DNA of 23,525 nt from a virus. Position numbers and translations under genes: made by a program. Below the pieces are notes generated by a model. It did no database searches. It worked only from the letters and a program-made list of their open reading frames with translations, and was not told where the DNA came from. The first letter of the stretch is position 1. Every line of letters starts with the position of its first letter. The stretch spans positions 1 through 23,525 of IMG/VR virus record IMGVR_UViG_3300017990_000471. One strand, given 5' to 3'. Of the stretch, positions 1 to 7,244 are shown piece by piece.

Positions 1-403
1 CTACCTGAGCAAGCTCTTTAGCCTCATATATAGCATCCTCTGGACACATACTAAATGGTATAAACTTCATACAATCTAGATCAGAGTAACTACTACCAAT
101 ATAAATTACCTGCTCGGGTGAAACCGAATATCTTTTAAGTAATTCATTAGCTAACACACGCCTCTTGTTTCCTTTCGCATGATAGAATGGTATGTTCTTA
201 GACCTACACAAAGACATACTAATAGATGCATCAGAAGATAGAAATGCGAAGTTAATGTTCTTTCGTATTCTATTTAATGCCTCAAAATCTTTCATTTGAT
301 AATGCTTAAACATAGTTATACCTGCTTCACCAATGGCTGATGTATGCTCGGTAACTACGCCGTCAATCTCACTAACTATGAGTTTGATTTTCGATAAATT
401 CAT
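1..403 (-). CDS. KdsC-like HAD-superfamily protein, N-terminal part, catalytic Asp substituted
   Basis: The gene runs off the low-coordinate edge of the window; 134 N-terminal residues are visible. The start at 403 is set by GGAGG seven bases upstream. The pattern IDGVVTE near residues 13-19, SSD near 56-58, a Lys at 77/80 and YIGSSYSD near 101-108 follows the C0-type HAD family of KdsC (KDO-8-phosphate phosphatase) and the HAD domain of some CMP-sialate synthetases. In that family motif I is DxDG and motif IV is GDDxxD. Here the nucleophile Asp is Glu12 (SEIDG) and the Mg-binding Asp pair is Ser104-Ser105, checked in the DNA at 368-370 and 92-94. It overlaps the cupin gene by 32 bases and ends the sugar-nucleotide group. 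I infer a non-catalytic or altered-function relative; the missing C-terminus limits this. Confidence 0.75.
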   Translation of the reverse strand, partial: MNLSKIKLIVSEIDGVVTEHTSAIGEAGITMFKHYQMKDFEALNRIRKNINFAFLSSDASISMSLCRSKNIPFYHAKGNKRRVLANELLKRYSVSPEQVIYIGSSYSDLDCMKFIPFSMCPEDAIYEAKELAQV

Positions 404-761
404 GCCATTCCTCCAACGTATAAGCCTCTCCACTCTTGTCTACTCTATAAGAATCTTCTTCTACATGTTCGGTAGATACCTCTAATATCTCAGAGTCTTC
501 AAGTCCTGTAAAACTATGAATATCATTTGGCCCAAGTCGTATAGTATCACCAACCTCTAGAACCAACATACTACCATTAACTACCATAAAGACCGTGCCT
601 TTCAGTATATGAAACACTTCATCTTTTATTTTATGGTAATGATAAGAGCACCTATATCCTTTATTTAAATATAATATTTTACTACAATACAATTCAGTAT
701 TGCATAACCATTTCTCACTACCCCAAACTTTTTCATGGCTTTCTGGTACAAGTATTTCCAT
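372..761 (-). CDS. Single-domain cupin, sugar-phosphate isomerase/epimerase-like
   Basis: A 129-residue protein with one complete cupin fold. Motif 1 fits G(X)5HXH(X)4E(X)6G: Gly near residue 35, HYH, Glu four residues later and Gly after six more. Motif 2 is GDTIRLGPNDIH, with the last metal His. The metal ligands (two His, Glu, His) are intact. Small cupins of this shape act as type II mannose-6-phosphate isomerase-like, lyxose isomerase-like or dTDP-sugar isomerase-like enzymes and are common in sugar-nucleotide clusters. The gene overlaps the end of the heptose adenylyltransferase gene by 29 bases and the HAD gene by 32, so the three are probably translated together. Substrate cannot be read from the sequence; an isomerase or epimerase acting on a sugar phosphate is an inference from context. 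Confidence 0.8.
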   Translation of the reverse strand: MEILVPESHEKVWGSEKWLCNTELYCSKILYLNKGYRCSYHYHKIKDEVFHILKGTVFMVVNGSMLVLEVGDTIRLGPNDIHSFTGLEDSEILEVSTEHVEEDSYRVDKSGEAYTLEEWHEFIENQTHS

Positions 762-1167
762 CTGCCTTTCCTTTCTCTATTAATTTGGTTGTACTATAGC
801 CATCCAACAATGGTATTATGATAACCTCTTCAACTATATCCACCCCTACTACTTCGTGAAGCTCATAATCACCACCCTTAATTAGAATATCTGGATTTAA
901 TTCCTTTATAGTATTATAAGGAGTGTCATCTTCAAATATAATCACTTCATCAACAATGTCAAGTGCTAATAAATTATTTTTACGTTCATTTTCAGATTGT
1001 ATAGGTCTGCTGTCTCCTTTTAGTCTTTTTACAGATTCATCAGAATTTATACCCACCACTAATTTATCGCCTAACTCACTACATTCATTGAGTAAATACA
1101 TATGTCCGTCATGTAAAAGATCAAAACAACCATTTGTAAAAACTATAATTTCATCGTTCATAAACAT
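733..1167 (-). CDS. hldC: D-glycero-beta-D-manno-heptose 1-phosphate adenylyltransferase (HldE C-domain type)
   Basis: A 144-residue cytidylyltransferase-fold protein matching the C-terminal half of HldE/RfaE, which transfers AMP from ATP to heptose 1-phosphate to give ADP-heptose. Visible motifs are TNGCFDLLHDGH (nucleotide-binding HxGH, near residues 11-22), VVGINSDESVKRLKG, ILIKGGDY and the C-terminal STTKLIEK. The start at 1167 has GGAG six bases upstream; an in-frame ATG two codons later is possible. It follows the kinase gene after 28 bases, in the same order as the two domains of fused HldE but in a different frame, so this is a true split pair and not one gene with an extra stop. Glycerol-3-phosphate cytidylyltransferases share the fold, but the STT motif and kinase partner favour heptose. 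Confidence 0.9.
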   Translation of the reverse strand: MFMNDEIIVFTNGCFDLLHDGHMYLLNECSELGDKLVVGINSDESVKRLKGDSRPIQSENERKNNLLALDIVDEVIIFEDDTPYNTIKELNPDILIKGGDYELHEVVGVDIVEEVIIIPLLDGYSTTKLIEKGKADGNTCTRKP

Positions 1168-1195
1168 ACTTTTCTCCTACCTATCAAAGGTTAGA

Positions 1196-2122
1196 TTATT
1201 CCTTAATAAGCTCTTCTATTGTTATAATTGAAGTGCCCATTTCACCAACAACAATTCCTCCAGCTTTATTAGCTAGTTCGGTGGCTGATAGGGGATTCAT
1301 ACCAGCAATTAACGCCAAAGTGAATACACTTATAACTGTATCCCCCGCCCCACTTACGTCAAAGACGCTACGTGCCTCAGTCATTATGTCAGTGAAACAA
1401 TCTTCTTCAAATAATGTCATTCCTCTAGCACCTTTAGTTATTAATAGATATTTACATTTAAGTTGACTCATAATTCGGCTGGCTATATATTTCAATGTCT
1501 TATCACTTCTTATATTTGTGTTAAAAAACCCAGCAGCCTCATGTATGTTCGGTGTAAGGAGTGTCGCATTCTTATACCACTTGAAATTGGACACTTTAGG
1601 ATCCACAGCTATGATCATATCACTGTTTAATTTTTTTATGTCCATCACAGTGGAAGAACTTACAACACCCTTAGCATAATCAGATATTATAACACCTTGA
1701 ACTTTAGGTAATGTTCTCTTAATAAAATCATCCATGGTTTTTCTTACTGAAGGACTTATAGATTCGGTATTTTCCTGGTCTATTCTGACAATCTGTTGGT
1801 TATTACCAGTAACTCTGGTCTTAGTAGTTGTGGGTTTATACTTATCTACGAATATACCCTCTATAGAGACGTCCTTAGAGTCCAACAGAGACATTAACTC
1901 CCCCGCATCAGTATCAGCACCTACCACACCGCACAATATAGGCGTGGCGCCTAAACCACGTAGATTATTTGCGACATTCGCGGCGCCGCCTAGTGTGCTT
2001 TCATGTTTCTTTGATAAAACTATAGGTACAGGTGCTTCTGGTGAGATGCGAGACACTTCTCCAAGTATATATTTGTCCAGCATTACATCACCAATAACTA
2101 GAACCTTTATACCATCAAACAT
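1196..2122 (-). CDS. hldA: D-glycero-beta-D-manno-heptose-7-phosphate kinase (HldE N-domain type, PfkB family)
   Basis: A 308-residue ribokinase/PfkB-family kinase, full length for the HldE kinase domain. It phosphorylates C1 of heptose 7-phosphate in the ADP-heptose pathway. Seen are GDVMLDKY near the N-terminus, the family-typical RISPEAPVPIV, GGAANVANNL (PfkB signature 1 region) and DVSGAGDTVISVF near residue 258 with the catalytic Asp of GAGDT (signature 2). AGGAG lies seven bases before the start, overlapping the stop of the upstream SDR gene. The adenylyltransferase gene follows directly. The isomerase (GmhA), the bisphosphate phosphatase (GmhB) and a clear HldD are not seen in this window, so the host or genes beyond the edge would have to supply them. 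Confidence 0.92.
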   Translation of the reverse strand: MFDGIKVLVIGDVMLDKYILGEVSRISPEAPVPIVLSKKHESTLGGAANVANNLRGLGATPILCGVVGADTDAGELMSLLDSKDVSIEGIFVDKYKPTTTKTRVTGNNQQIVRIDQENTESISPSVRKTMDDFIKRTLPKVQGVIISDYAKGVVSSSTVMDIKKLNSDMIIAVDPKVSNFKWYKNATLLTPNIHEAAGFFNTNIRSDKTLKYIASRIMSQLKCKYLLITKGARGMTLFEEDCFTDIMTEARSVFDVSGAGDTVISVFTLALIAGMNPLSATELANKAGGIVVGEMGTSIITIEELIKE

Positions 2123-2133
2123 TTTAGTTCTCC

Positions 2134-3087
2134 TTAATTACATTTTAATGGCGCACTGTTTATAAACCAGTTGGCAGTTATCCTCACACCTTCTTCTAAC
2201 TCCATCTCTGGTTCCCAACCCAAGGCGGATGTTATTTTTTTATTGCTCGCAAAATTAGTTTTTATATCACCCAATGCTGGATTTGTGTGGACAATCGGCG
2301 GTATGATATAACCATGTCTCTCCATCTCACGACAGACTATATTAGTAGCAGTATTAATACTAGTCTCTACACCAGTACATACCTGAAACACCTCACCACC
2401 TATGCCGCTCTCTCCAGCCATTTGGACTGCTCTGGTTAAATCTTTTACATAAATAAAATCTCTAGTCTGCTCACCATCACCATAAATATTAATCTGCTTC
2501 TGCGCCAAAATTCTACGCATGAACTTGGCAACCAGACTTATTTTAATAGTTGAGTGAGGACCATACACATTACTAAATCTCAATGCTACTGTATTCATAT
2601 CATATGCATTGTGGTAAGCGTGTACATATAGCTCTTTAAATCCCTGACCAGCTCCGTATGGGGATAAAGGCTTCATCGGAATCTCCTCATGTATCGGCGG
2701 TGGTACATTACCAATACACGCGCTGGAAGATGCTGTAACGAAAGTCTTTATATTATATTTTCTAGCAATTTCTAGAGCATTAAATGTAGCCATTACATGG
2801 TTATAGAACCATATATCAGGATCCAGTACTGATTCTCTTACTCCTGACATACCTGCCATATTATATATAACATCAGCTCCCTCGAATATATCTTCATTAA
2901 CATATCTCTTGGCTAAATCAAAATATTGAAACTTAAACTTTTTGAAATGTCCTACCGTGGACATCAACTCATCGATAGTTCCGACAACGAAGTTGTCTAT
3001 ACCAACTACCTCATGACCTTCTATTAAGAGTTGCTCGGCTAGGTTGATTCCGATAAAACCACAAGCGCCAGTAATCACACACTTCAT
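2134..3087 (-). CDS. Extended SDR NAD-dependent sugar epimerase/dehydratase-like protein with Gln in place of catalytic Lys
   Basis: A 317-residue extended short-chain dehydrogenase of the UDP-glucose 4-epimerase type, acting on nucleotide sugars with bound NAD. The N-terminal GACGFIG is the Rossmann GxxGxxG, and Asp31 in GIDNF fits NAD binding. SSSACIG (about 120-126) carries the catalytic Ser/Thr. The active-site YxxxK reads Y144-G-A-G-Q148: the Lys codon is CAG at 2644-2646. NVYGP and GDGEQTRDFIYVKDL in the C-terminal half are family-typical. Length is normal. Start has AGGAGG nine bases upstream. It precedes the heptose kinase gene by 11 bases, so it could be the epimerase of that route, but it is not clearly HldD. 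Loss of the Lys suggests reduced or different activity; that is inference. Confidence 0.85.
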   Translation of the reverse strand: MKCVITGACGFIGINLAEQLLIEGHEVVGIDNFVVGTIDELMSTVGHFKKFKFQYFDLAKRYVNEDIFEGADVIYNMAGMSGVRESVLDPDIWFYNHVMATFNALEIARKYNIKTFVTASSSACIGNVPPPIHEEIPMKPLSPYGAGQGFKELYVHAYHNAYDMNTVALRFSNVYGPHSTIKISLVAKFMRRILAQKQINIYGDGEQTRDFIYVKDLTRAVQMAGESGIGGEVFQVCTGVETSINTATNIVCREMERHGYIIPPIVHTNPALGDIKTNFASNKKITSALGWEPEMELEEGVRITANWFINSAPLKCN

Positions 3088-3099
3088 ATATTATTCCTC

Positions 3100-3690
3100 C
3101 TAAACATTCTTCCTAACATCTTTAATTAAACCACTATATCTTATTTTTTTGCCGCCTGAATCTAATGTCATTTGTTTAACATCTTCATCTGAAAAACTAT
3201 AACCCTTTAAAACTTCACTGTATAATTTACGCATTCTTTCTGTATGGTAATCATCCAAAATAAAAATTGTATTTTTATCTGAAAAATGTTTTATGGAATA
3301 GTCTAAACACCGAGGTCTTATCTCCCAATTTTTACCAAGCTCTATATCTATAAATATTATATCAAAAACTACATCTTTAATGTCATAAAAATTGGACAGA
3401 GTTATAAAATTATTAATGTCTAATTCATATTTATTACAAAACGCTCTACTTTTATTCAACCATAAATCTGATGTATCTACAGAAAATACTACAAGGTTAT
3501 TGTTATAATATTTCTTATAATATCTAAAAACAAACGAACTTAAACCACTGCCCAGATCGACTATCGCATTGGGTTTTTTATCCACACAAACGCTAAATAA
3601 ATGATTCACACATTCTTTTGAAATAGCCCATCCCCTGGCTGAAACAGTACTAATATAATCAGCATAAGCTTCTTCTATATCTTTATTCAT
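3100..3690 (-). CDS. Class I SAM-dependent methyltransferase-like protein
   Basis: A 196-residue protein with the Rossmann-like methyltransferase core. AIVDLGSGLSSFVF (about residues 42-55) is motif I, which binds SAM; VFSVDTSD forms the end of strand 2 with an acidic residue; DIIFIDIE and FILDDYH follow as later strands. No transmembrane segment or signal peptide is evident. AGAGG lies five bases before the start. It sits at the transcriptional end of a low-GC group with two further methyltransferase-like genes and two glycosyltransferases, so a sugar or glycan methyltransferase is plausible. The acceptor is unknown, and a catalytically inactive SAM-binding protein cannot be excluded. Confidence 0.7.
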   Translation of the reverse strand: MNKDIEEAYADYISTVSARGWAISKECVNHLFSVCVDKKPNAIVDLGSGLSSFVFRYYKKYYNNNLVVFSVDTSDLWLNKSRAFCNKYELDINNFITLSNFYDIKDVVFDIIFIDIELGKNWEIRPRCLDYSIKHFSDKNTIFILDDYHTERMRKLYSEVLKGYSFSDEDVKQMTLDSGGKKIRYSGLIKDVRKNV

Positions 3691-3701
3691 ATTTACCTCT
3701 T

Positions 3702-4637
3702 CTAAATTCTTTCAACTATTAAATCTATTAATTTTTCGGCTTGCTTGTCATTAGTATAATTCTCAAAAACAAACCTCTGTCCTTCTTCAGCAATTCTCTG
3801 CCACTTTGGGTCATCATTGGTTTTTATATACTCTTCTAACTTACCATCATAGTTGTCAATATTTATATATATACAACTAAATCCATCAATAAATCCTAAA
3901 ATGTCAGCCTCATTAGTCTCATTCAACCCCATAAAAGTTAAACAACCAGCCGCGGGAACTTCAAGATATTTCATAACCAATGAACGGCCAGCTACAGCGG
4001 TTGATGCGGCATACTTACCTAACAGTTTAGGGAAATTATCATTGCTAAACCTGGTTGTTTTTGAGATGTATTTTATATACTTAGAAGTATTCAAAAGAAT
4101 TCTAAGCTTATAATAATTAGAATTTAAATTACCAGTATTTAAAACACAATTCTTAATTCTTTCATTAAAAGGTGGTAGATTCTTATAAATAGAAGGCTCA
4201 ACCCCAGGAAATATATGAAATAAATTAAATTCTTTTGGCCAAAATTTATAAAAAAATTTCGGATTGTGATGAGTAAAACAATTTTTTAATCTATATAACT
4301 TGGCCAATTCTATTCTACTAATACTTGAAGGTTTTATTACTACTGATCCTTTATGGGCGTCACCTGCATAAAAAAATATGGGCATTTTCAATTTTTCTAT
4401 ATTAATAATTTTATCTGGGCCTCCCCAAGCCGCTACATCAAACAGTACCAATGCATCTATTTTGTTATTTAAATTACTAATATCAAAAACGCCATCTGTG
4501 GAGAAATATAAAAATTCTATTTTTTCATTCCTAGGAAAGGCTTTAAAATAAAAATTATAAAAACAATTATCAAAATGTTTACCTGATAAAAAATATTGGT
4601 TTTTTCTAAATAAAAAACCTATTCTAGGTTTGTACAT
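3702..4637 (-). CDS. GT1/CgeB-like glycosyltransferase
   Basis: A 311-residue protein whose C-terminal third has the pattern seen in CgeB-like and GT1-type transferases: KYLEVPAAGCLTFM (about residues 225-238), then a Glu-containing loop with GFIDGFSCIYI, a KLEEYI helix and the ending helix with AEEGQRFVFENYT. The N-terminal half (PRIGFLFRK, IDALVLFDV) fits a degenerate first Rossmann domain. Such proteins transfer a sugar from a nucleotide donor with a GT-B fold. The start at 4637 has GGGAG seven bases upstream and overlaps the upstream methyltransferase-like gene by 14 bases. Composition is very AT-rich. Donor and acceptor are unknown. Confidence 0.7.
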   Translation of the reverse strand: MYKPRIGFLFRKNQYFLSGKHFDNCFYNFYFKAFPRNEKIEFLYFSTDGVFDISNLNNKIDALVLFDVAAWGGPDKIINIEKLKMPIFFYAGDAHKGSVVIKPSSISRIELAKLYRLKNCFTHHNPKFFYKFWPKEFNLFHIFPGVEPSIYKNLPPFNERIKNCVLNTGNLNSNYYKLRILLNTSKYIKYISKTTRFSNDNFPKLLGKYAASTAVAGRSLVMKYLEVPAAGCLTFMGLNETNEADILGFIDGFSCIYINIDNYDGKLEEYIKTNDDPKWQRIAEEGQRFVFENYTNDKQAEKLIDLIVERI

Positions 4638-5244
4638 TATCTTTCTCCCATTTCAAAACTAAAATTCTTTCTTTACTGTTATTCGGTATGTCATGAAAAC
4701 TATTAGAATAAAAATTTGAAAGCATTTCACTATTCTCATAGACCCCCTTTCTTACACCAAAAACCATTAGCCCATCTTTACTCATGATTTGTTTTAGAAC
4801 AGTTAAATAATTTTCTATGGGGTAATGAAATCCTACCGCCATAAAAGAACAAACTAGATCTATGTTTTTTAATTTACTTAAATCCTCTTTTAATAAATCT
4901 ATTATTTTAAAATTTTTGAGACCATTCAAATCACAAAATTCTTTTGTCAAATTAAGATCGTTGTACCAAACATTACCAGGATTCCAGCCATATTTTTCAG
5001 GCATAATCTTAGAAGAATCAGCCAAATAATATCTAGTATCACCTGGATTTTTTTTATTTAAACAAATTGACATTCTGCCAAGACCACACCCAAGTTCCAA
5101 AACTTTTTTAGGGTACGGTGATAAATAATTATCAATGACACTGTATTCATCTTCTGACAAAGCTGTATAAAAAGACATATCTTTTACTGTAGTTGTAATT
5201 TGTAACTTAATTAATTCTTCGAATTTATCATTGAATGTATACAT
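4624..5244 (-). CDS. Class I SAM-dependent methyltransferase, possibly sugar O-methyltransferase
   Basis: A 206-residue methyltransferase. KVLELGCGLGRMSICL is a clear motif I (ExGxGxG) and YYLADSS the following acidic strand; IDLVCSFMAVGFHYP and LMVFGVRKG match motifs IV-VI. An ATG three codons upstream (5253) directly abuts AGGAG and is unlikely to be used; the chosen ATG at 5244 lies nine bases from it. The gene overlaps the CgeB-like gene by 14 bases, implying coupled translation, so methylation of the sugar handled by that transferase is a reasonable inference. The exact acceptor is not determined. Confidence 0.75.
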   Translation of the reverse strand: MYTFNDKFEELIKLQITTTVKDMSFYTALSEDEYSVIDNYLSPYPKKVLELGCGLGRMSICLNKKNPGDTRYYLADSSKIMPEKYGWNPGNVWYNDLNLTKEFCDLNGLKNFKIIDLLKEDLSKLKNIDLVCSFMAVGFHYPIENYLTVLKQIMSKDGLMVFGVRKGVYENSEMLSNFYSNSFHDIPNNSKERILVLKWEKDNVQT

Positions 5245-5256
5245 TTTTAACATCTC

Positions 5257-5904
5257 CTATATAATCATCACTTTCTTTTCATATTTCATATTGTATTTTT
5301 TACAATATTCTTCATTATTATCATTTAATATCTCAATGAAGTTTTTAATCACATTATTGTAACCTTTGTGAATCAATATACCAGTATGAACTAAAGGTGT
5401 TTGGCTCATCATGTGGATATAATCTTTGGATTTTTCTTTTGTTAAAATGTTATAATTATAGTTCCTAAATTGTGCGGGCTGAGCATCATGGTAAGCGACA
5501 TATTTAAATTTGTCAAACAAAGCTAGAAGAGAGCTAGCTCTTAAGCCAGAAACATGATCAACAAGTAAAAATTCCAACTCTGAAGAAATGTGATGTTTGT
5601 AAAACTCAACGCATTCTTTTTTTATTTTTTCACTTATTTGATTAAATTTTGTTTTATGGTGTATACCTAAATCATGATGTATGATTTGAAAATTACTTCT
5701 TGGTTCTAGTGTCTCTTTAATAGTATCAATCCAGGCTTTATCTGTCTCAATTGAAATTAATTTTTTGTTATATTTATACAGCATGGAGGTACTAAATTTA
5801 CCTGCGCCCAACTCTAAAACACCCTTAGGGGTGAAAAACTCCATTATTGTTTTGATGACGGGTCTATTTGACCCCCATTTGTAGTCGAGTAATTTCTCAT
5901 CCAT
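5257..5904 (-). CDS. Class I SAM-dependent methyltransferase-like protein
   Basis: A 215-residue protein with motif I at GVLELGAGKFSTSML (about residues 29-43) and ISIETDKAW after it, typical of SAM-binding Rossmann domains. LEFLLVDHVSGLRASSLL and YVAYHDAQP resemble the later strands of macrocin/CmcI-type methyltransferases. AGGAG lies ten bases before the start, and the upstream GT8 gene stops immediately before it with no gap. It belongs to the low-GC cassette. It is diverged from the neighbouring methyltransferase-like genes and does not look like a recent duplicate. Target unknown. Confidence 0.65.
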   Translation of the reverse strand: MDEKLLDYKWGSNRPVIKTIMEFFTPKGVLELGAGKFSTSMLYKYNKKLISIETDKAWIDTIKETLEPRSNFQIIHHDLGIHHKTKFNQISEKIKKECVEFYKHHISSELEFLLVDHVSGLRASSLLALFDKFKYVAYHDAQPAQFRNYNYNILTKEKSKDYIHMMSQTPLVHTGILIHKGYNNVIKNFIEILNDNNEEYCKKYNMKYEKKVMII

Positions 5905-6615
5905 TTATTTACATCTCCTCATTTCTTTAATATATTTTTTATCTTTAAATTTTCTATCAGCTTTGCCGTTCCAAATAACCGACTCATTAGAAAAAGAAGA
6001 GTCAGTATAATGCTTTGGTAAGTGGTGGACCTTAACATCTGTGCATTTCAACATTGTTTCATAAAAATATCTCTGATCGCTAAACCAAGAATAAAGAATG
6101 TCCTCTTGAAGCATGAAATTTTTCCAACATTCAACAAATTTAAACGATTTTTCATTATTATTAACTCCAATAACGGATGTTAGAACCTTCAAATTTAAAC
6201 GTTTTACTTCATCCCGTCTAAAAATAATTAAGTCCGTTTGTTTTATTAAAGATAATAATTCATTTAAATTTTTTCTTACAATGGAATCAGCATCTAAATA
6301 AAGAATATATTCAACTCCTTTGGACATAAGATCATACAAGATCTTTGCTCTTATATTAGCACAATAAGCTGCTTTTTTAGACTTCCCAAATGCGTTATTT
6401 ATATTTGGTTTGTCATCTAATTCTATTTTATCGTTTGTAAATTCTATATTTTCATATTCATTTTTAAAACTTTCTATTTCTTTTTCTGAAACATTAATAG
6501 TGTGTAAATGAAATCTATAAGGAATTTTGACATTACATTTTATAGAATTAAATACAGTTTTCACAAAGAAAAGGTAAGAAAGGTCTGAAACACATAGTAT
6601 TGTTAATTCACTCAT
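5905..6615 (-). CDS. GT8-like glycosyltransferase (GT-A fold, DxD)
   Basis: A 236-residue transferase starting MSELTILCVSD. CANIRAKILYDLM followed by YILYLDADSIV gives the GT8-type helix and the DxD metal/nucleotide-sugar site. DLIIFRRDE and the later W-x-D-Q-R-Y-F-Y region match the donor domain of glycogenin/LgtC-like proteins. A longer reading starts at 6636, but its coding would contain the AGGAG at 6624-6628, which is correctly spaced for the ATG at 6615, so I chose that. It is the first gene of the low-GC block and follows the PIG-L gene by 11 bases. Sugar donor and acceptor are unknown. Confidence 0.75.
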   Translation of the reverse strand: MSELTILCVSDLSYLFFVKTVFNSIKCNVKIPYRFHLHTINVSEKEIESFKNEYENIEFTNDKIELDDKPNINNAFGKSKKAAYCANIRAKILYDLMSKGVEYILYLDADSIVRKNLNELLSLIKQTDLIIFRRDEVKRLNLKVLTSVIGVNNNEKSFKFVECWKNFMLQEDILYSWFSDQRYFYETMLKCTDVKVHHLPKHYTDSSFSNESVIWNGKADRKFKDKKYIKEMRRCK

Positions 6616-6623
6616 TACATATT

Positions 6624-6628
6624 CTCCT
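6624..6628 (-). promoter_or_regulatory. Ribosome-binding site for the GT8-like gene
   Basis: AGGAG eight bases before the ATG at 6615. It decides the start because the alternative ATG at 6636 lies upstream of it. The site overlaps the stop codon of the PIG-L gene. Confidence 0.75.
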
Positions 6629-7244
6629 AAAACCAAGTAGTTTTTTCATTTATTTTTATCTCCATCTTATATACAACAAACCCTTCCGCGTAAGAATCTG
6701 CTTTACTAGAAATCATAGTTCCCCAATACCTTTCTCTCTTCTTCACTCTATCTATATTAATAGCGCCACATTCTATCTGTGATACAAAGAAATTTAAAAG
6801 AAACTCTTTTCTTCCGGCGTCAACACTTACAAAAACATTAGGCAAAAAGTTTCTGACAGACGCTCCGCCATAGTAAAGTGTAGTTATGTATGGTTTACGT
6901 CCAACGGATTGACCTATCACAGAGCATCGTCTGTGATCCTGGTGTGAATCATCCTCATAAGGTATGTACAAAATATCAGGCTTTATGGGATCTAGTTTCT
7001 TGATCACATCTGTATCTTCAGTAGTGGTATTAAAACATACTAAGGAGTCGTCCGATAATCTCAGGTATTTCAGGACATTCATTTGCTCCTTTAATCTAAC
7101 AGTTGGATCACCAGTTCTAAATTCATCAGCACACAAAACACATATTGTAACTTTATGACCTGCATCTATGTGTTTCATCAACACACCACCAACACCTATC
7201 TCTATATCATCATAATGCGCTCCTAAAAACAACACGTTTTTCAT
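6627..7244 (-). CDS. PIG-L/LmbE-family N-deacetylase
   Basis: A 205-residue zinc-dependent de-N-acetylase. AHYDDIEIG (residues 9-17) corresponds to the family AHPDDxExG motif with metal His10 and Asp13 and the general-base Asp12. HQDH at 101-104 supplies the second metal His and the family HxDH motif. Members remove acetyl groups from GlcNAc-type amino sugars (PIG-L, LmbE, BshB, MshB). The ATG at 7244 shares its A with the stop of the LpxD-like gene (TAATG), so translation is coupled; an ATG four codons earlier abuts AAGG and is unlikely. Next to two acyltransferase genes, it probably deacetylates an amino sugar that is then re-acylated; this is inference. Confidence 0.9.
   Translation of the reverse strand: MKNVLFLGAHYDDIEIGVGGVLMKHIDAGHKVTICVLCADEFRTGDPTVRLKEQMNVLKYLRLSDDSLVCFNTTTEDTDVIKKLDPIKPDILYIPYEDDSHQDHRRCSVIGQSVGRKPYITTLYYGGASVRNFLPNVFVSVDAGRKEFLLNFFVSQIECGAINIDRVKKRERYWGTMISSKADSYAEGFVVYKMEIKINEKTTWF

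Larger units (their letters stand above)
3100..6615 (-). other. Low-GC block of glycan-tailoring genes
   Basis: Sampled 60-base lines inside this block contain about 17-22% G+C (for example 3361, 4561 and 6421), against 43% at 3001, 35% at 6661 and 43% at 7501. The change falls close to gene boundaries at about 3,090 and 6,620. The block holds five genes: GT8, two methyltransferase-like, CgeB-like glycosyltransferase and one more methyltransferase-like. Encoded proteins are correspondingly rich in Lys, Asn, Ile and Tyr. I read it as a separately acquired cassette; no terminal repeats or integrase are visible. Confidence 0.6.

Noticed and set aside
1-403. Assignment of the HAD protein as GmhB, the phosphatase of the heptose route
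   Set aside because: Motifs follow KdsC rather than the GmhB/histidinol-phosphatase type (which begins with a DRDG motif and has a zinc loop), and the nucleophile Asp is missing.
456-472. Short sequence CTTCTACATGTTC shared with about 15376-15388
   Set aside because: Thirteen bases encoding the similar peptide EHVEE in two genes; no longer homology around it, so a chance match rather than a repeat.
1168-1195. Possible fused HldE interrupted by a frameshift
   Set aside because: The kinase ends and the adenylyltransferase begins with its own ribosome-binding site in a different frame, and both domains are complete, so two separate genes is the simpler reading.
923-1231. Plus-strand reading frame of 102 codons
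   Set aside because: It lies opposite the well-supported heptose adenylyltransferase gene, has Ser-rich low-complexity content and no recognisable motif. All other plus-strand frames fail in the same way.
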